A stretch of 64,000 bases of DNA from Streptomyces ortus (GTDB taxonomy: Bacteria; Actinomycetota; Actinomycetes; Streptomycetales; Streptomycetaceae), in contig NZ_JAIFZO010000001.1 of NCBI RefSeq assembly GCF_026341275.1, positions 573,910 to 637,909 on the forward strand, read 5' to 3'. A model generated the notes under the pieces. It worked only from the letters and a program-made list of their open reading frames with translations. It had not been told where the DNA came from and searched no databases. A program made the position numbers and the translations under genes. Of this stretch, positions 16,234-24,139 are shown in pieces (the first letter of the stretch is position 1; each line of letters begins with the position of its first letter).

Positions 16234-18294
16234 TTGTCTAGCACCACGAACTCTCACCCATTGCCGGACCTGGACCGGACAACCCCGAAGGAACCCGAGA
16301 TGCCCGAGGCAGCGCCTCCGGCGGACAGCACGCCCCCGCAGAAGGCGACGACGCCCGCTGAGCAGCCGAACCCACCTGCTGAGCAGCCGAACCCGTCCGC
16401 CGACGGGCCGAACCCGTCCGCCGCGGGGGCCGGGACGCCCGCCGACACAGCGGACACGCCGATCGCCACGCCGTCCACCACCGAGGACGAAGAGGCCCCC
16501 GCCGAAAAGACCGAGCCCGCCCTCGCCGAAGCGCCCATATCCGCCGGCGAGGAGGCATCCGCAGACGCAAGCAAGGGCGCGTCCGCCGCCGCAGGCGAGG
16601 GCGCCTCGGTGGGCGGCGAGGGGGCTGCCGACGTGCCCCCCGCCTCCCGCGGCTGGCGCGCCCGGCACCCCGGGGCCGGGCGGAGCGTGACCTGGACGGT
16701 CACCTCCCTTGCCGCCCTGCTCGTGCTCTTCGCGCTGCTCATGCCGAACGACCCCGACCGCTTCCGGCCCGCCGTGTTCCTCCGGCTGCCCGTGGAGGCG
16801 ATCTTCGGCGCGGCCGTCCTCATGGTCCTGCCGAAGACACTGCGGCTGATCACGGCCGTCCTCGCCGGTCTGAGCCTGGGCGCGATGACCGTCCTGAACC
16901 TCCTCGACCTCGGCTTCAACGAATTCCTCGGCCGCGGCTTCAACGTCGTACTCGACTGGGTCCTGTTCGACGACGCCCGGACTTACCTCGAGGACTCGAT
17001 GGGCAAGGCCGGCGCGGTCGGTGTCGTCGTCGCGGTCATCGTGCTCGTCATCGCCGTGTTCGCGCTGATGGCCCTCTCCGTCGTCCGCCTCGCCAACCTG
17101 CTGGCCCGCCAGAGCGGCCGGGCCACCCGTGCCACGCTGGTCGCCGGCACGGTCTGGGTGGCCTGCTCGGCGCTCGGCGTGCAGTTCGCGGGCGTGCAGT
17201 TCGCGGCCCGCAGCACCGCGGGGGCCGTCCAGAACCGGGTCGACCGGGTGCAGGCGACCCTCAAGGACGAGGCCGAGTTCGCCAAGATCGCCAAGAAGGA
17301 CACGTTCGCGAAGACACCGCCGGACCAGCTCGTCCCCGATCTGCGCGGCAAGGACGTCATCTTCGCCTTCATCGAGAGCTACGGCCGAAGCGCCATCGAG
17401 GACCCGATCATGGCGCCCGGGGTCGACGCCACGCTCGACGAGAAGACGGCGGAGCTGACCGAGGCCGGCTACGCGGCCAAGAGCGGCTGGCTCACCTCGG
17501 CGACGTACGGCGGCAGCAGCTGGCTCGGCCACTCCACCTTCCTGTCCGGGCTGTGGATCAGCAACCAGGCCCGCTACCGCACCGTCACCGCGGGCGAGCA
17601 CCTGACGCTCACCGGCGCCTTCCAGCGCACCGGCGACTGGCGGACCGTCGGCATCATGCCGGGCGTCCAGAAGAGCTGGCCCGAGGGCTCCTTCTACGGC
17701 CTCGACAACGTCTACGACTCAAGGGAACTCGGCTACAAGGGCCCCAAGTTCAGCTGGTCGACCATGCCGGACCAGTACGCCCTGAGCGCCTACCAGCGCC
17801 TCGAGCACGGCAAGAAGCGCGACAAGCCGCTGATGTCGGAGATCATCCTGACCTCCAGCCACCAGCCCTGGGCGCCGATCCCGAAGACCATTCCCTGGGA
17901 CGAGGTCGGTGACGGCTCGGTCTACAAGGACATCCAGAAGGAGGGCAAGAAGGCCTCGGACGTCTTCTACGACTCCACGAAGGTCAAGGAGGAGTACGGG
18001 AAGTCCATCCAGTACTCGGTGACCAGCCTCATCGACTACGTGGTCAAGTACGGCGACAAGAACACCGTGCTGGTCTTCCTGGGCGACCACCAGCCGCTCG
18101 CCAGGGTCAGCGGCGACCACGCCAACCGCGACGTGCCGGTCTCCATCGTCGCCCACGACAAGTCCGTGCTCGACAAGATCGACGACTGGGGCTGGACCGA
18201 CGGCATCAAGCCGGACCACACGGCCCCGGTCTGGCGGATGGACTCCTTCCGCGACCGCTTCCTGACCGCTTACGGCTCCACCCCGCACCCCTAG
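16234..18294 (+). CDS. Membrane-anchored sulfatase/phosphatase-fold protein (LtaS-like)
   Basis: About 686 residues if TTG 16234 is used, with GGAAGG nine bases before it. ATG 16300, with GAAGGA at good spacing, is an equally fair start. A Pro/Ala/Glu/Thr-rich, presumably disordered cytosolic tail (about residues 1-145) repeats AEQPNPPAEQPNPSA. Around five membrane helices follow (about 150-310). An extracytoplasmic alkaline-phosphatase-fold domain then begins at KDVIFAFIESYGRSA, where the Ser/Thr metal-coordinating position is expected, and ends with VLVFLGDHQPLARV, the conserved Asp-His metal site. Relatives transfer glycerol- or ethanolamine-phosphate on cell-envelope polymers. Its place between catabolic genes gives no clue to the substrate. 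Confidence 0.82.
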   Translation: MSSTTNSHPLPDLDRTTPKEPEMPEAAPPADSTPPQKATTPAEQPNPPAEQPNPSADGPNPSAAGAGTPADTADTPIATPSTTEDEEAPAEKTEPALAEAPISAGEEASADASKGASAAAGEGASVGGEGAADVPPASRGWRARHPGAGRSVTWTVTSLAALLVLFALLMPNDPDRFRPAVFLRLPVEAIFGAAVLMVLPKTLRLITAVLAGLSLGAMTVLNLLDLGFNEFLGRGFNVVLDWVLFDDARTYLEDSMGKAGAVGVVVAVIVLVIAVFALMALSVVRLANLLARQSGRATRATLVAGTVWVACSALGVQFAGVQFAARSTAGAVQNRVDRVQATLKDEAEFAKIAKKDTFAKTPPDQLVPDLRGKDVIFAFIESYGRSAIEDPIMAPGVDATLDEKTAELTEAGYAAKSGWLTSATYGGSSWLGHSTFLSGLWISNQARYRTVTAGEHLTLTGAFQRTGDWRTVGIMPGVQKSWPEGSFYGLDNVYDSRELGYKGPKFSWSTMPDQYALSAYQRLEHGKKRDKPLMSEIILTSSHQPWAPIPKTIPWDEVGDGSVYKDIQKEGKKASDVFYDSTKVKEEYGKSIQYSVTSLIDYVVKYGDKNTVLVFLGDHQPLARVSGDHANRDVPVSIVAHDKSVLDKIDDWGWTDGIKPDHTAPVWRMDSFRDRFLTAYGSTPHP

Positions 18295-18320
18295 CCGGTT
18301 CCGGGGGCTCCGGCGCCCCG

Positions 18321-18350
18321 GGGAGCGCCGGGGAGCGCCGGGGAGCGCCC
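18321..18350. repeat. Three 10-bp tandem repeats between convergent genes
   Basis: GGGAGCGCCG occurs three times head to tail (last copy ending C). With the preceding CCGGGGGCTCCGGCGCCCCGG it gives strong GC hairpins between the sulfatase stop and the paaK stop, and may act as a two-way terminator. Confidence 0.5.
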
Positions 18351-18360
18351 GCGCGGACGG

Positions 18361-19656
18361 TCAGCGCGGGCGCAGGTCCACGATGCGCCTGATCTTGCCC
18401 ACCGACCGTTCCAGCGACTCCGGTTCGACGATCTCGACCGCCGCCGAGACGCCGATACCGTCCTTGACGGCCGCCGCGATGGCGCGCGCGGCGGCGTCGC
18501 GGATCTCCGGACCGGCGCCCGCCCGCGCCTCGGCCCGCACGGTCAGCGCGTCGAGGCGGCCCTCGCGGGTCAGCCGCAGCTGGAAGTGCGGGGCGACGCC
18601 CGGTGTCCGCAGGACGATCTCCTCGACCTGGGTGGGGAAGAGGTTCACGCCGCGCACGATGACCAGGTCGTCACTGCGGCCGGTGATCTTCCGCATCCGG
18701 CGGAAGACGCGGGCCGTGCCGGGCAGCAGCGTGGTCAGGTCCCGGGTCCGGTAGCGGATGACGGGCATGGCCTCCTTGGTGAGGGAGGTGAACACCAGCT
18801 CGCCCTCCTCGCCGTCCGGCAGCACCTCACCCGTGAGCGGATCGACGACCTCCGGGTAGAAGTGGTCCTCCCAGATGTGCAGTCCGTCCTTCGTCTCCAC
18901 ACACTCCTGGGCCACCCCGGGGCCGATCACCTCCGACAGCCCGTAGATGTCGACCGCGTCGAGGGCGAACCGCTCCTCGATCTCCCGGCGCATCTCCTCG
19001 GTCCACGGCTCGGCACCGAAGATGCCCACGCGGAGCGAGGTGTGGCGCGGATCCACCCCCTGCCGCTCGAACTCGTCGAGGATCGTCAGCATGTAGGAGG
19101 GCGTCACCATGATGATCCCGGGTTTCAGGTCCTGGATCAGCTGGACCTGGCGCGCGGTCATCCCGCCGGACGCGGGAATCACCGTACAGCCGAGCCGTTC
19201 GGCGCCGTAGTGGGCGCCGAGCCCGCCGGTGAACAGGCCGTAGCCGTAGGCCACCTGTGCGATGTCGCCGGACCGGCCGCCCGCCGCGCGGATCGAGCGG
19301 GCCACCATGTCGGACCACATGGAGAGGTCGTTCTCGGTGTACCCGACGACCGTGGGCAGCCCCGTGGTGCCACTGGAGGCATGGATGCGGCGGACACGGT
19401 CCCGCGGCACGGCGAACATTCCGTACGGGTAGTTGTCGCGCAGGTCCGCCTTCGTGGTGAAGGGGAAGCGGGCCAGATCGGCGAGCGAGTGGCAGTCCTC
19501 GGGCCGCAGCCCCGCCTTGTCGAAGGAGTCGCGGTAGAACGGCACGTTCTCGTAGGCGTGCCGCAGGGTGGTCCGCAACCGCTCCAGCTGGAGCGCGCGC
19601 AGGCCGTCGGCGTCGAGCCGTTCGCCCGCGTCCAGCAGGTCCGTCACATCCGCCAC
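18361..19656 (-). CDS. paaK: Phenylacetate-CoA ligase
   Basis: A 431-residue adenylate-forming ligase converting phenylacetate to phenylacetyl-CoA, the entry step of the aerobic paa route. Features are the early ASSGTTGLPTVVGYT ATP loop, YGLSEVIGPGVAQEC, RYRTRDL, the hinge TGRSDDLVIVRGVNLFPTQVE and the C-terminal lysine GKIRRIVDL, all typical of the compact PaaK class. GTG 19656 is chosen because GGAGAAGG lies just before it. Upstream ATGs lack ribosome sites. No other paa genes (paaABCDE, ring-cleavage enzymes) are in the window. A palindrome resembling PaaR sites lies 40 bp upstream. Confidence 0.9.
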   Translation of the reverse strand: MADVTDLLDAGERLDADGLRALQLERLRTTLRHAYENVPFYRDSFDKAGLRPEDCHSLADLARFPFTTKADLRDNYPYGMFAVPRDRVRRIHASSGTTGLPTVVGYTENDLSMWSDMVARSIRAAGGRSGDIAQVAYGYGLFTGGLGAHYGAERLGCTVIPASGGMTARQVQLIQDLKPGIIMVTPSYMLTILDEFERQGVDPRHTSLRVGIFGAEPWTEEMRREIEERFALDAVDIYGLSEVIGPGVAQECVETKDGLHIWEDHFYPEVVDPLTGEVLPDGEEGELVFTSLTKEAMPVIRYRTRDLTTLLPGTARVFRRMRKITGRSDDLVIVRGVNLFPTQVEEIVLRTPGVAPHFQLRLTREGRLDALTVRAEARAGAGPEIRDAAARAIAAAVKDGIGVSAAVEIVEPESLERSVGKIRRIVDLRPR

Positions 19657-19695
19657 AGGCCTTCTCCCTCGCCCTTGGACCATTACCAATTCGGG

Positions 19696-19713
19696 CGACC
19701 GATCATTCGGTCG
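19696..19713. promoter_or_regulatory. PaaR-like operator before paaK
   Basis: CGACCGATCATTCGGTCG is a perfect palindrome with 7-bp arms. The inner ACCG-N6-CGGT agrees with the core reported for TetR-family PaaR sites in corynebacteria. It lies 40-57 bp before the GTG of paaK, where repressor binding would block the promoter. Confidence 0.5.
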
Positions 19714-19860
19714 AGTCCTCGGGGATCAAGTAATCCAGCCGTACGGGCGGCCGTCAAGGCGTGCGGCGGGAACCGGTTCCGGCGATCACCCCTCTTCCTG
19801 GCCGTACGGATGAGCGGGCGCGCGGACGGACGGGCGATGTCCGGGAGACGGAGGGTCGCG

Positions 19861-20385
19861 ATGTCACGCAGTGGGGGAAGGACCGTCGGGGTGGGCGGGC
19901 TGGTCGCCGTCCTGGCGCTGGTCTGTCTCGGGTGGGCGCTCTGGGCGACGGCTTCCGCCGACTCCGGGGGCGGCGAGGGCACGCGGACCGGCGCAGGGCG
20001 GACCGAGGACACACGGGCCGGGGATCCGCGGGCCGGTGACTCGCGGGCCGCGGGGGTGAAAGTGCCCTGTCGGGAGGCGTTGCGGTTCGCGGATCAGGAG
20101 CGGCTGCCGTCCGGGGCGAAGGGCGCGGCCTGCGTCATGCGGCACGGCATCGACACGCAGTACGACATCCGGTTCCGTATCGGCCGGACCGACCTCGACA
20201 CCTGGCTCGCCGCCACCTACCCCGACTTGGAGTTGCGCACGGGCTGCGCCCAGGAGGATGCCGACCGCTGCGGAGTGCTCACCCTGGACCCGTACGCCGA
20301 CGGAGGCGCCGTGGCCGTGGAACTGACGGTGCGGGACGAGGCCGACGGCCGGACCCTCGTACACTACCGGCCCTTCGACACGTGA
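19861..20385 (+). CDS. Membrane-anchored extracytoplasmic protein of unknown function
   Basis: A 174-residue protein with one hydrophobic helix near the N-terminus (about residues 12-35, VGGLVAVLALVCLGWALWA) after a short basic head, so the rest is probably outside the membrane. A low-complexity stretch (about 38-64, TEDTRAGDPRAGDSRAAG) leads to a compact domain of about 110 residues with four cysteines (PCREALRF, ACVMRH, TGCAQED, RCGVLT), which could form two disulfides. ATG 19861 has GGAGGG six bases upstream. No family is recognised. GGAACCGGTTCC, a perfect 12-bp palindrome, lies at 19769-19780 in its upstream region. Confidence 0.7.
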   Translation: MSRSGGRTVGVGGLVAVLALVCLGWALWATASADSGGGEGTRTGAGRTEDTRAGDPRAGDSRAAGVKVPCREALRFADQERLPSGAKGAACVMRHGIDTQYDIRFRIGRTDLDTWLAATYPDLELRTGCAQEDADRCGVLTLDPYADGGAVAVELTVRDEADGRTLVHYRPFDT

Positions 20386-20411
20386 ACCGACGGGGGATGT
20401 GACGGAGGCTC

Positions 20412-22034
20412 TCAGTGTGCGGCGGCGTCCGCCGCCACCGACCGTGCCCACCGGTAGTCCGCCTTGCCGCTCGGGGACCGCTGGATGGAGTCCGCGATCA
20501 CCAGCTGGCGCGGGATCTTGTAGCCCGCCAGATGGGTACGGCAGTGGGTCTGGATCTCGTCCAGGGAGGGCCGCCCCCCGCCCTCGCGCAACTGCACCAC
20601 GGCCGCCACATGGTTGCCCCAGGTCTCGTCGGGCACTCCGGCCACCAGCGCGTCGTACACGTCGGGGTGCGACTTGAGCGCCTGCTCGACCTCCTCCGGA
20701 TACACCTTCTCCCCGCCGGTGTTGATGCACTGCGAGCCACGGCCGAGCACGGTGACGACGCCCTCCTCGTCGACGGTCGCCATGTCGCCCAGCAGCACCC
20801 ACCGCTCCCCGTCCCTCTCGAAGAAGGTCTCGGCGGTCTTCCGCGGGTCGTTGTAGTAGCCGAGCGGTACATGTCCGCGCTGCGCGATACGGCCCGGCTC
20901 ACCGACGGCCACCGGCTCGAACGTCGCCGGATCCACCACGCGGGTACGGGAGTTGACCTGGATGCGGAAGCCGCGGCCAGGGCCCGAGTCGGCGGTCGCC
21001 GTGCCGTTGAACCCGGACTCCGACGAGCCGAAGTTGTTGAGCAGCATCACGTTCGGCACGAGGGCCTGGAACTGGGCGCGCACCGTCTCCGACATGATCG
21101 CGCCGGATGAGGAGACGCTGAACAGGGACGAGCAGTCGGTGCCCTTCATCGGCCCGTTCAGCGCGTCGATCAGGGGCCGCAGCATCGCGTCACCGACCAG
21201 CGACGCGCTGGTCACCTTCTCCTTCTGGATGGTCCGCAGCACCTTGTCGGGTACGAACTTGCTGTGGATGACGATGCGTTGTCCGAAGTTGAAGCCGATG
21301 AAGGCGGTGAGGGTCGACGTGCCGTGCATCAGCGGAGCCGTGGGAAAGAAGGTGATCCCGTCGCCGCCGGCCGCCACCCGCTCGGCCAGCTCCTCCGGTT
21401 TCTTCACCGGCTCCCCGGTCGGCGCTCCACCGCCCAATCCCGAGAAGAACAGGTCCTCCTGACGCCACATCACTCCCTTCGGCATCCCGGTCGTGCCGCC
21501 GGTGTAGATGATGAACTGGTCGTCGCCCGACCGTGCCGGGAAGCCCCGCCGGGTGGATCCGGTGGCCTCGGCAGCGGCGAAGTCCACCGCCGGCAACGGG
21601 GGTGCGTCCAGGTCCGGGACCCCCACCCGTACGAGGAGGCGCAGCGCCGGGGTGCGCGGCAGGGCCGCCGCCACCCGCTCGGTGAACTCCGCGTCGAAGA
21701 CCAGCGCCACCAGGTCGGCGTCCCGGTAGAGGTAGATCAACTCCTCTTCGATATAGCGGTAGTTGACGTTGACCGGCACGATCCGCGCCTTCAGGCACCC
21801 GAGGACGGTCTGCAGGTACTCGATGCCGTTGTAGAGGTGCAGGCCGAGGTGCTCGCCGGGACGGATGCCGCTGTCGATCAGGTGGTGGGCGACGCGGTTG
21901 GCCGCCGCGTCCAGCTCCGCGTAGGTGAGGCGGCGTTCGGCTCCCGTACCGGGGTGGTCGATGTGGACCAGCGCCTCACGGTCGGGGACCACGTCGACGA
22001 CCGACTCGAACAGGTCGGCAAGGTTGTACTCCAC
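20412..22034 (-). CDS. FadD19-like acyl-CoA ligase
   Basis: A 540-residue adenylate-forming enzyme that reads like mycobacterial FadD19, the ligase for branched steroid side chains: N-terminus YNLADLFESVVDVVPDREAL, ATP loop IIYTGGTTGMPKGVMWR, NNFGSSESGFNG, LLGDMATVDEEG, GRGSQCINTGGEKVYPEEVE and terminal lysine SPSGKADYRW. The TGGTTG variant of the P-loop with MWR after it is typical of that subgroup. GTG 22034 has AGGAGG just upstream. It is divergent from an enoyl-CoA hydratase, and the shared 187-bp spacer holds a perfect palindrome. A steroid-like or methyl-branched acid substrate is inferred. Confidence 0.88.
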   Translation of the reverse strand: MEYNLADLFESVVDVVPDREALVHIDHPGTGAERRLTYAELDAAANRVAHHLIDSGIRPGEHLGLHLYNGIEYLQTVLGCLKARIVPVNVNYRYIEEELIYLYRDADLVALVFDAEFTERVAAALPRTPALRLLVRVGVPDLDAPPLPAVDFAAAEATGSTRRGFPARSGDDQFIIYTGGTTGMPKGVMWRQEDLFFSGLGGGAPTGEPVKKPEELAERVAAGGDGITFFPTAPLMHGTSTLTAFIGFNFGQRIVIHSKFVPDKVLRTIQKEKVTSASLVGDAMLRPLIDALNGPMKGTDCSSLFSVSSSGAIMSETVRAQFQALVPNVMLLNNFGSSESGFNGTATADSGPGRGFRIQVNSRTRVVDPATFEPVAVGEPGRIAQRGHVPLGYYNDPRKTAETFFERDGERWVLLGDMATVDEEGVVTVLGRGSQCINTGGEKVYPEEVEQALKSHPDVYDALVAGVPDETWGNHVAAVVQLREGGGRPSLDEIQTHCRTHLAGYKIPRQLVIADSIQRSPSGKADYRWARSVAADAAAH

Positions 22035-22140
22035 CGTTCCTCCTGACCCCGGCAAGCATCGACGAAGGCACGTGCGTCATCGCTTCGCCGGTCATCAGAG
22101 CAAAGCCCGCCACAACTGTGAAGGGTCCGCGCAGAAGAAA

Positions 22141-22157
22141 TCTGACTGTCTGTCAGA
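22141..22157. promoter_or_regulatory. Perfect palindromic operator in a divergent promoter region
   Basis: TCTGACTGTCTGTCAGA has perfect 6-bp arms around five bases. It lies between the divergent FadD19-like and enoyl-CoA hydratase genes, and shares its CTGAC-N5-(G/A)TCAG core with the site at 11620-11634. A TetR-type acyl-CoA-responsive repressor is the simplest reading. Confidence 0.5.
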
Positions 22158-22221
22158 AAACCCTTGAACTGCTTCGGCGCCTCCTGCAACCTGTTCTCGT
22201 TCCTGAGACGGGAGGACGGCT

Positions 22222-23022
22222 ATGGGTGGGACGGAACACCTCACCGTGCAGCGCGAAGGCGCCACACTGGTGCTCACGCTCAACAGGCCCGAGGCCAAGA
22301 ACGCGCTCTCGCTGCCGATGCTGGTCGGCCTGTACGACGGCTGGGTCGAGGCCGACGAGGACGACGCCGTCCGCTCGATCGTCCTGACCGGCGCGGGCGG
22401 CGCGTTCTGCGCGGGCATGGACCTCAAGGCCCTCGCGGGGAAGGGGATGGAGGGGCAGCGGCACCGGGAGCGCCTCACGGCCGACCCCGATCTGCACTGG
22501 AAGGCGATGCTGCGTCATCACCGGCCACGCAAACCCGTGATCGCCGCCGTCGAGGGCCACTGTGTGGCCGGCGGCACCGAGATCCTGCAGGGGACCGACA
22601 TCCGGGTCGCGGGGGAGTCCGCCACGTTCGGGCTCTTCGAGGTGCGGCGCGGGCTGTTTCCGATCGGAGGTTCGACGGTCCGGCTCCAGCGGCAGATTCC
22701 GCGTACGCACGCGCTGGAGATGCTGCTGACCGGGCGGCCGTACTCGGCCCGCGAGGCCGCCGGTATCGGGCTGATCGGGCACGTCGTGCCGGACGGGACC
22801 GCGCTGGAGAAGGCCCTGGCCATCGCCGAGCAGGTCAACGCCTGCGGGCCGCTCGCCGTCGAGGCGGTGAAGGCATCGGTGTACGAGACGGCGGAGCTCA
22901 GTGAGTCCGAAGGGCTGGCCGCCGAGCTGAAGCGGGGGTGGCCGGTGTTCGACACCGCCGATGCGAAGGAAGGGGCTCGGGCTTTTGCCGAGCGGCGGCC
23001 CGCGGTGTATCGGCGGGAGTGA
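22222..23022 (+). CDS. Enoyl-CoA hydratase/isomerase (crotonase family)
   Basis: A 266-residue crotonase that hydrates or isomerises enoyl-CoA, the step after an acyl-CoA dehydrogenase. The two oxyanion-hole segments are present: GAGGAFCAGMDLKAL (about 55-70) and AVEGHCVAGGTEILQGTDIR (about 108-127). Family-typical RGLFPIGGSTVRLQRQIP follows. ATG 22222 is preceded by GGGAGG. It is divergent from the FadD19-like ligase and followed, after a hairpin-rich spacer of 172 bp, by the DUF35/thiolase operon, giving a set that could run one beta-oxidation-like round. Substrate not determined. Confidence 0.9.
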   Translation: MGGTEHLTVQREGATLVLTLNRPEAKNALSLPMLVGLYDGWVEADEDDAVRSIVLTGAGGAFCAGMDLKALAGKGMEGQRHRERLTADPDLHWKAMLRHHRPRKPVIAAVEGHCVAGGTEILQGTDIRVAGESATFGLFEVRRGLFPIGGSTVRLQRQIPRTHALEMLLTGRPYSAREAAGIGLIGHVVPDGTALEKALAIAEQVNACGPLAVEAVKASVYETAELSESEGLAAELKRGWPVFDTADAKEGARAFAERRPAVYRRE

Positions 23023-23104
23023 GCCCCGCTGCGCCTTGCCGAGCCTCGCCGTCAGGTCCCTTCGCGGGAGGCCGGTTCATCGGTGCGGGTCCGTCGTGGC
23101 TGGT

Positions 23105-23185
23105 CGCGCAGTTCCCCGCGCCCCTGACGGGGCGCTGCCCGTGACGGGGCCTTGCCCCTGACGGGGGCGATAGCCCCCTGTGTGA
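23105..23185 (+). repeat. Interspersed repeat and hairpin array
   Basis: This holds the third copy of GCAGTTCCCCGCGCCCCT (23108-23125), here completed by GACGGGGCGC so that CCCCTGACGGGG can pair. Two more hairpins follow (GGGGCCTTGCCCC and GGGGGCGATAGCCCCC). The array lies between the hydratase stop and the DUF35 start and probably limits read-through or shapes the leader. Confidence 0.6.
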
Positions 23186-23194
23186 GGAGATTCC

Positions 23195-24139
23195 GTGCCT
23201 GAAGTTCTCAAAGCTCCCCTCGTCGTCGAGTTTCCCTTCACCCGGTCCCTCGGGCCGGTCCAGAGCGCGTTCCTCACCGGCTTGCGTGAGCGCGTCGTGT
23301 TCGGGGTGCGGACCGGGGACGGCCGGGTGCTCGTCCCGCCCGTCGAGTACGACCCCGTCACCTCCGAGGAGTTGAGCGAGCTCGTCGAGGTCGCGGCCAC
23401 CGGGACCGTCACCACCTGGGCCTGGAACCACGAACCCCGCCGGGGACAGCCGCTCGACCGGCCGTTCGCCTGGGTGCTGGTCCGGCTCGACGGAGCCGAC
23501 ACCGCCCTGCTGCACGCGCTCGACGCCCCCGGCGGCCCCGACTCCGTGCACACCGGTATGCGTGTCCGGGTCCGCTGGGCCGCGGAACGCTCCGGTGGTA
23601 TCACGGACCTCGCCTGCTTCGAGCCCCACGACGACGGCATCTCCGAACTCACGGGCAGCGACGGGCGGTTCGAGGACCTGGTGACCGGCATCGTCGTCCC
23701 CGCCCGGCTCGACTACACCTACTCGCCGGGGCGTGCGCAGACCGCCTACATCCAGGCGCTCGCCGAGCGGCGGGTCGTCGGGGAGCGCTGTCCGTCGTGC
23801 CGCAAGGTCTACGTCCCGCCGAGAGGTGCGTGCCCCACCTGTGGCGTGGCCACATCGGAACGGGTCGAGGTGGGTCCGCGCGGCACGGTGACGACCTACT
23901 GCATCGTCAACATCAAGGCGAAGAACCTCGACATCGAAGTGCCCTACGTCTACGCGCACATCGCCCTCGACGGCGCCGACCTCGCCCTGCACGGCCGGAT
24001 CGGCGGCATCCCCTACGACCAGGTGCGCATGGGGCTGCGGGTCGAGCCGGTGTGGGCGGACGGGGGCGGCCACCCCGACCACTACCGGCCCACCGGCGAA
24101 CCCGACGCGGACTACGAGACGTACAAGGAGCTGGTGTAG
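23195..24139 (+). CDS. Tandem DUF35 (OB-fold/zinc-ribbon) acyl-CoA-binding protein
   Basis: A 314-residue protein with two DUF35-type halves. The first (about 15-150) is an OB-like domain with a poor ribbon. The second (about 165-300) has an intact rubredoxin-like zinc ribbon, CPSCRKVYVPPRGACPTC, then an OB fold (GTVTTYCIVNIKAKNLD). DUF35 proteins partner thiolase-fold enzymes, for example in the steroid side-chain aldolase ChsH2-Ltp2, where they hold the acyl-CoA. The next gene starts on the base after this gene's stop and encodes such a thiolase-fold protein. GTG 23195 is preceded by GAGGAG. The protein is probably the small subunit of an aldolase or thiolase complex. Confidence 0.85.
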   Translation: MPEVLKAPLVVEFPFTRSLGPVQSAFLTGLRERVVFGVRTGDGRVLVPPVEYDPVTSEELSELVEVAATGTVTTWAWNHEPRRGQPLDRPFAWVLVRLDGADTALLHALDAPGGPDSVHTGMRVRVRWAAERSGGITDLACFEPHDDGISELTGSDGRFEDLVTGIVVPARLDYTYSPGRAQTAYIQALAERRVVGERCPSCRKVYVPPRGACPTCGVATSERVEVGPRGTVTTYCIVNIKAKNLDIEVPYVYAHIALDGADLALHGRIGGIPYDQVRMGLRVEPVWADGGGHPDHYRPTGEPDADYETYKELV

